DNA from: an uncultured Eubacteriales bacterium
GTDB lineage: Bacteria; Bacillota; Clostridia; Christensenellales; Borkfalkiaceae
Direction: 5' to 3'
Assembly: GCA_902767455.1 (NCBI GenBank)
Contig: CACXHH010000177.1
Coordinates: forward strand, 1 to 5,380
Length of the DNA: 5,380 nucleotides
In this document: positions 4,902 through 5,380 of the stretch, piece after piece
Position numbering within the stretch: the first letter of the stretch is position 1
Layout: each line of letters begins with the position of its first letter
Program-made: the position numbers and the translations under genes
The notes under the pieces: model-generated
What the model saw: only the letters and a program-made list of their open reading frames with translations
What the model was told of the DNA's origin: nothing
Databases searched by the model: none

Positions 4902-4906
4902 GGAGG
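4902..4906 (+). promoter_or_regulatory. Ribosome binding site that fixes the TfoX-domain start
   Basis: GGAGG, 5 bases before the ATG at 4912. The alternative upstream ATG at 4798 has no such site, so this decides the start. Confidence 0.8.
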
Positions 4907-4911
4907 ATAAT

Positions 4912-5208
4912 ATGGCAAGTGGCAAAGAGTTTCTTGATTACGTTCTCGAATTACTTGTGAAAGTGGACGGGATCACTTTTAAAAAGATGATGGGCGAATA
5001 CCTTTTATATAAGGACGGAACGCTCTTCGGCGGTGTTTACGACGATAGATTTCTCGTAAAGGAAACACCGTACACGGAGCGCTTCGGGCTACGCGAAGCC
5101 CTTCCGTACGAAGGCGCAAAGCCCATGCTCGAAGTGGACGTCGAAGATGAAGAACTCGTGAAGGAGATAGTGTCCGAAGCTTTTAAAGGGCTCTCTTCAA
5201 AAAAGTAA
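4912..5208 (+). CDS. TfoX N-terminal domain protein (stand-alone)
   Basis: A 98-residue protein consisting of the TfoX/Sxy N-terminal domain alone. Visible motifs are MASGKEFLDYVLELL (1-15), KKMMGEYLLYKDG (24-36), GGVYDDRFLVKETP (40-53) and the LPYEGAKPML block (64-73), followed by an acidic helix that ends in GLSSKK. In Gammaproteobacteria, full-length TfoX/Sxy regulates competence. Short single-domain relatives are widespread in Firmicutes and their role is not established, so no competence function is inferred. Start choice: the family N-terminus is MAS.KEFLDYV, and GGAGG sits 5 bases upstream of 4912. The frame is open further upstream to an ATG at 4798, which would add 38 residues with a hydrophobic stretch; this is most likely untranslated leader. 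The gene ends 92 bases before a strong terminator. Confidence 0.9.
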   Translation: MASGKEFLDYVLELLVKVDGITFKKMMGEYLLYKDGTLFGGVYDDRFLVKETPYTERFGLREALPYEGAKPMLEVDVEDEELVKEIVSEAFKGLSSKK

Positions 5209-5300
5209 AATTGCGCGTTTACGAACTTATAGGCGGACTTTTTATATTATAACGGGTGCGCATAAGGGCATTTATACATACGAAAAAATTCCAAAAAAGG

Positions 5301-5345
5301 GGCTGTCGCAAGTTGATAATTACGATTTGCGACAGCCGATTTTTT
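5301..5345 (+). terminator. Strong, probably bidirectional terminator
   Basis: Perfect 11-bp stem GGCTGTCGCAA (5301-5311) / TTGCGACAGCC (5327-5337) with a 15-base loop, then GA and six Ts (5340-5345). On the - strand the stem is followed by CCTTTTTT, so it can act both ways. It would end the TfoX-domain transcript. The bases between 5209 and 5300 hold no recognisable feature. Confidence 0.85.
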
Positions 5346-5380
5346 ACAGCGAATATTGATTTGAATAAAAAAAACAGCCG

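Noticed and set aside
1..5380. CRISPR arrays, tRNA or rRNA genes, transposases, integrases, toxin-antitoxin pairs
   Set aside because: No regularly spaced repeats, tRNA cloverleaf (other than the tmRNA), rRNA signature or matching protein motif was seen in the window.

Overview
The window looks like a chromosomal segment of a low-to-mid GC Gram-positive bacterium, most likely an uncultured member of the Clostridia (Bacillota). The reasons are the rnr-smpB-ssrA gene order, consensus sigma-A-type promoters, AGGAGG-like ribosome binding sites, many intrinsic terminators, and families common in that group (DUF975, the stand-alone TfoX N-terminal domain, DUF2188). Finer placement is not possible from the sequence alone.

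Left part (1-2140, + strand): a trans-translation block. It holds the C-terminal part of RNase R (cut by the window edge), SmpB, a 64-residue DUF2188 protein and a complete one-piece tmRNA. SmpB and tmRNA rescue ribosomes stalled on non-stop mRNAs. RNase R is the exonuclease that, in the systems studied, degrades the released mRNA. The tmRNA has an Ala-type acceptor with G-U pairs, a clear first pseudoknot and a proposed encoded tag ADNQKLAFAA.

Middle (2141-2707): 567 bases without a credible gene. The first 220 bases are dense in hairpins: a possible short tmRNA terminator, a perfect 11-bp stem, a perfect 19-bp stem with a 3-nt loop, and a strong intrinsic terminator. An AT-rich stretch with short direct repeats follows. 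The 3' end of ssrA is a classic integration target, so this may be a scar or a small repeated element, but no integrase or clear att duplication is visible.

Right part (2659-4746, - strand): three genes, each apparently its own transcription unit. They are a DUF975 membrane protein with a near-consensus promoter and a terminator, a short-chain dehydrogenase/reductase, and a 75-residue two-helix membrane protein. A divergent TfoX-domain protein lies on the + strand (4912-5208), and a strong, probably bidirectional terminator lies at 5301-5345.

The most interesting signal is that two genes, smpB and the SDR gene, have good promoters whose predicted transcription start falls on or within a few bases of the start codon, with no Shine-Dalgarno sequence. 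They are strong candidates for leaderless mRNAs, in a genome whose other genes in this window carry normal ribosome binding sites.
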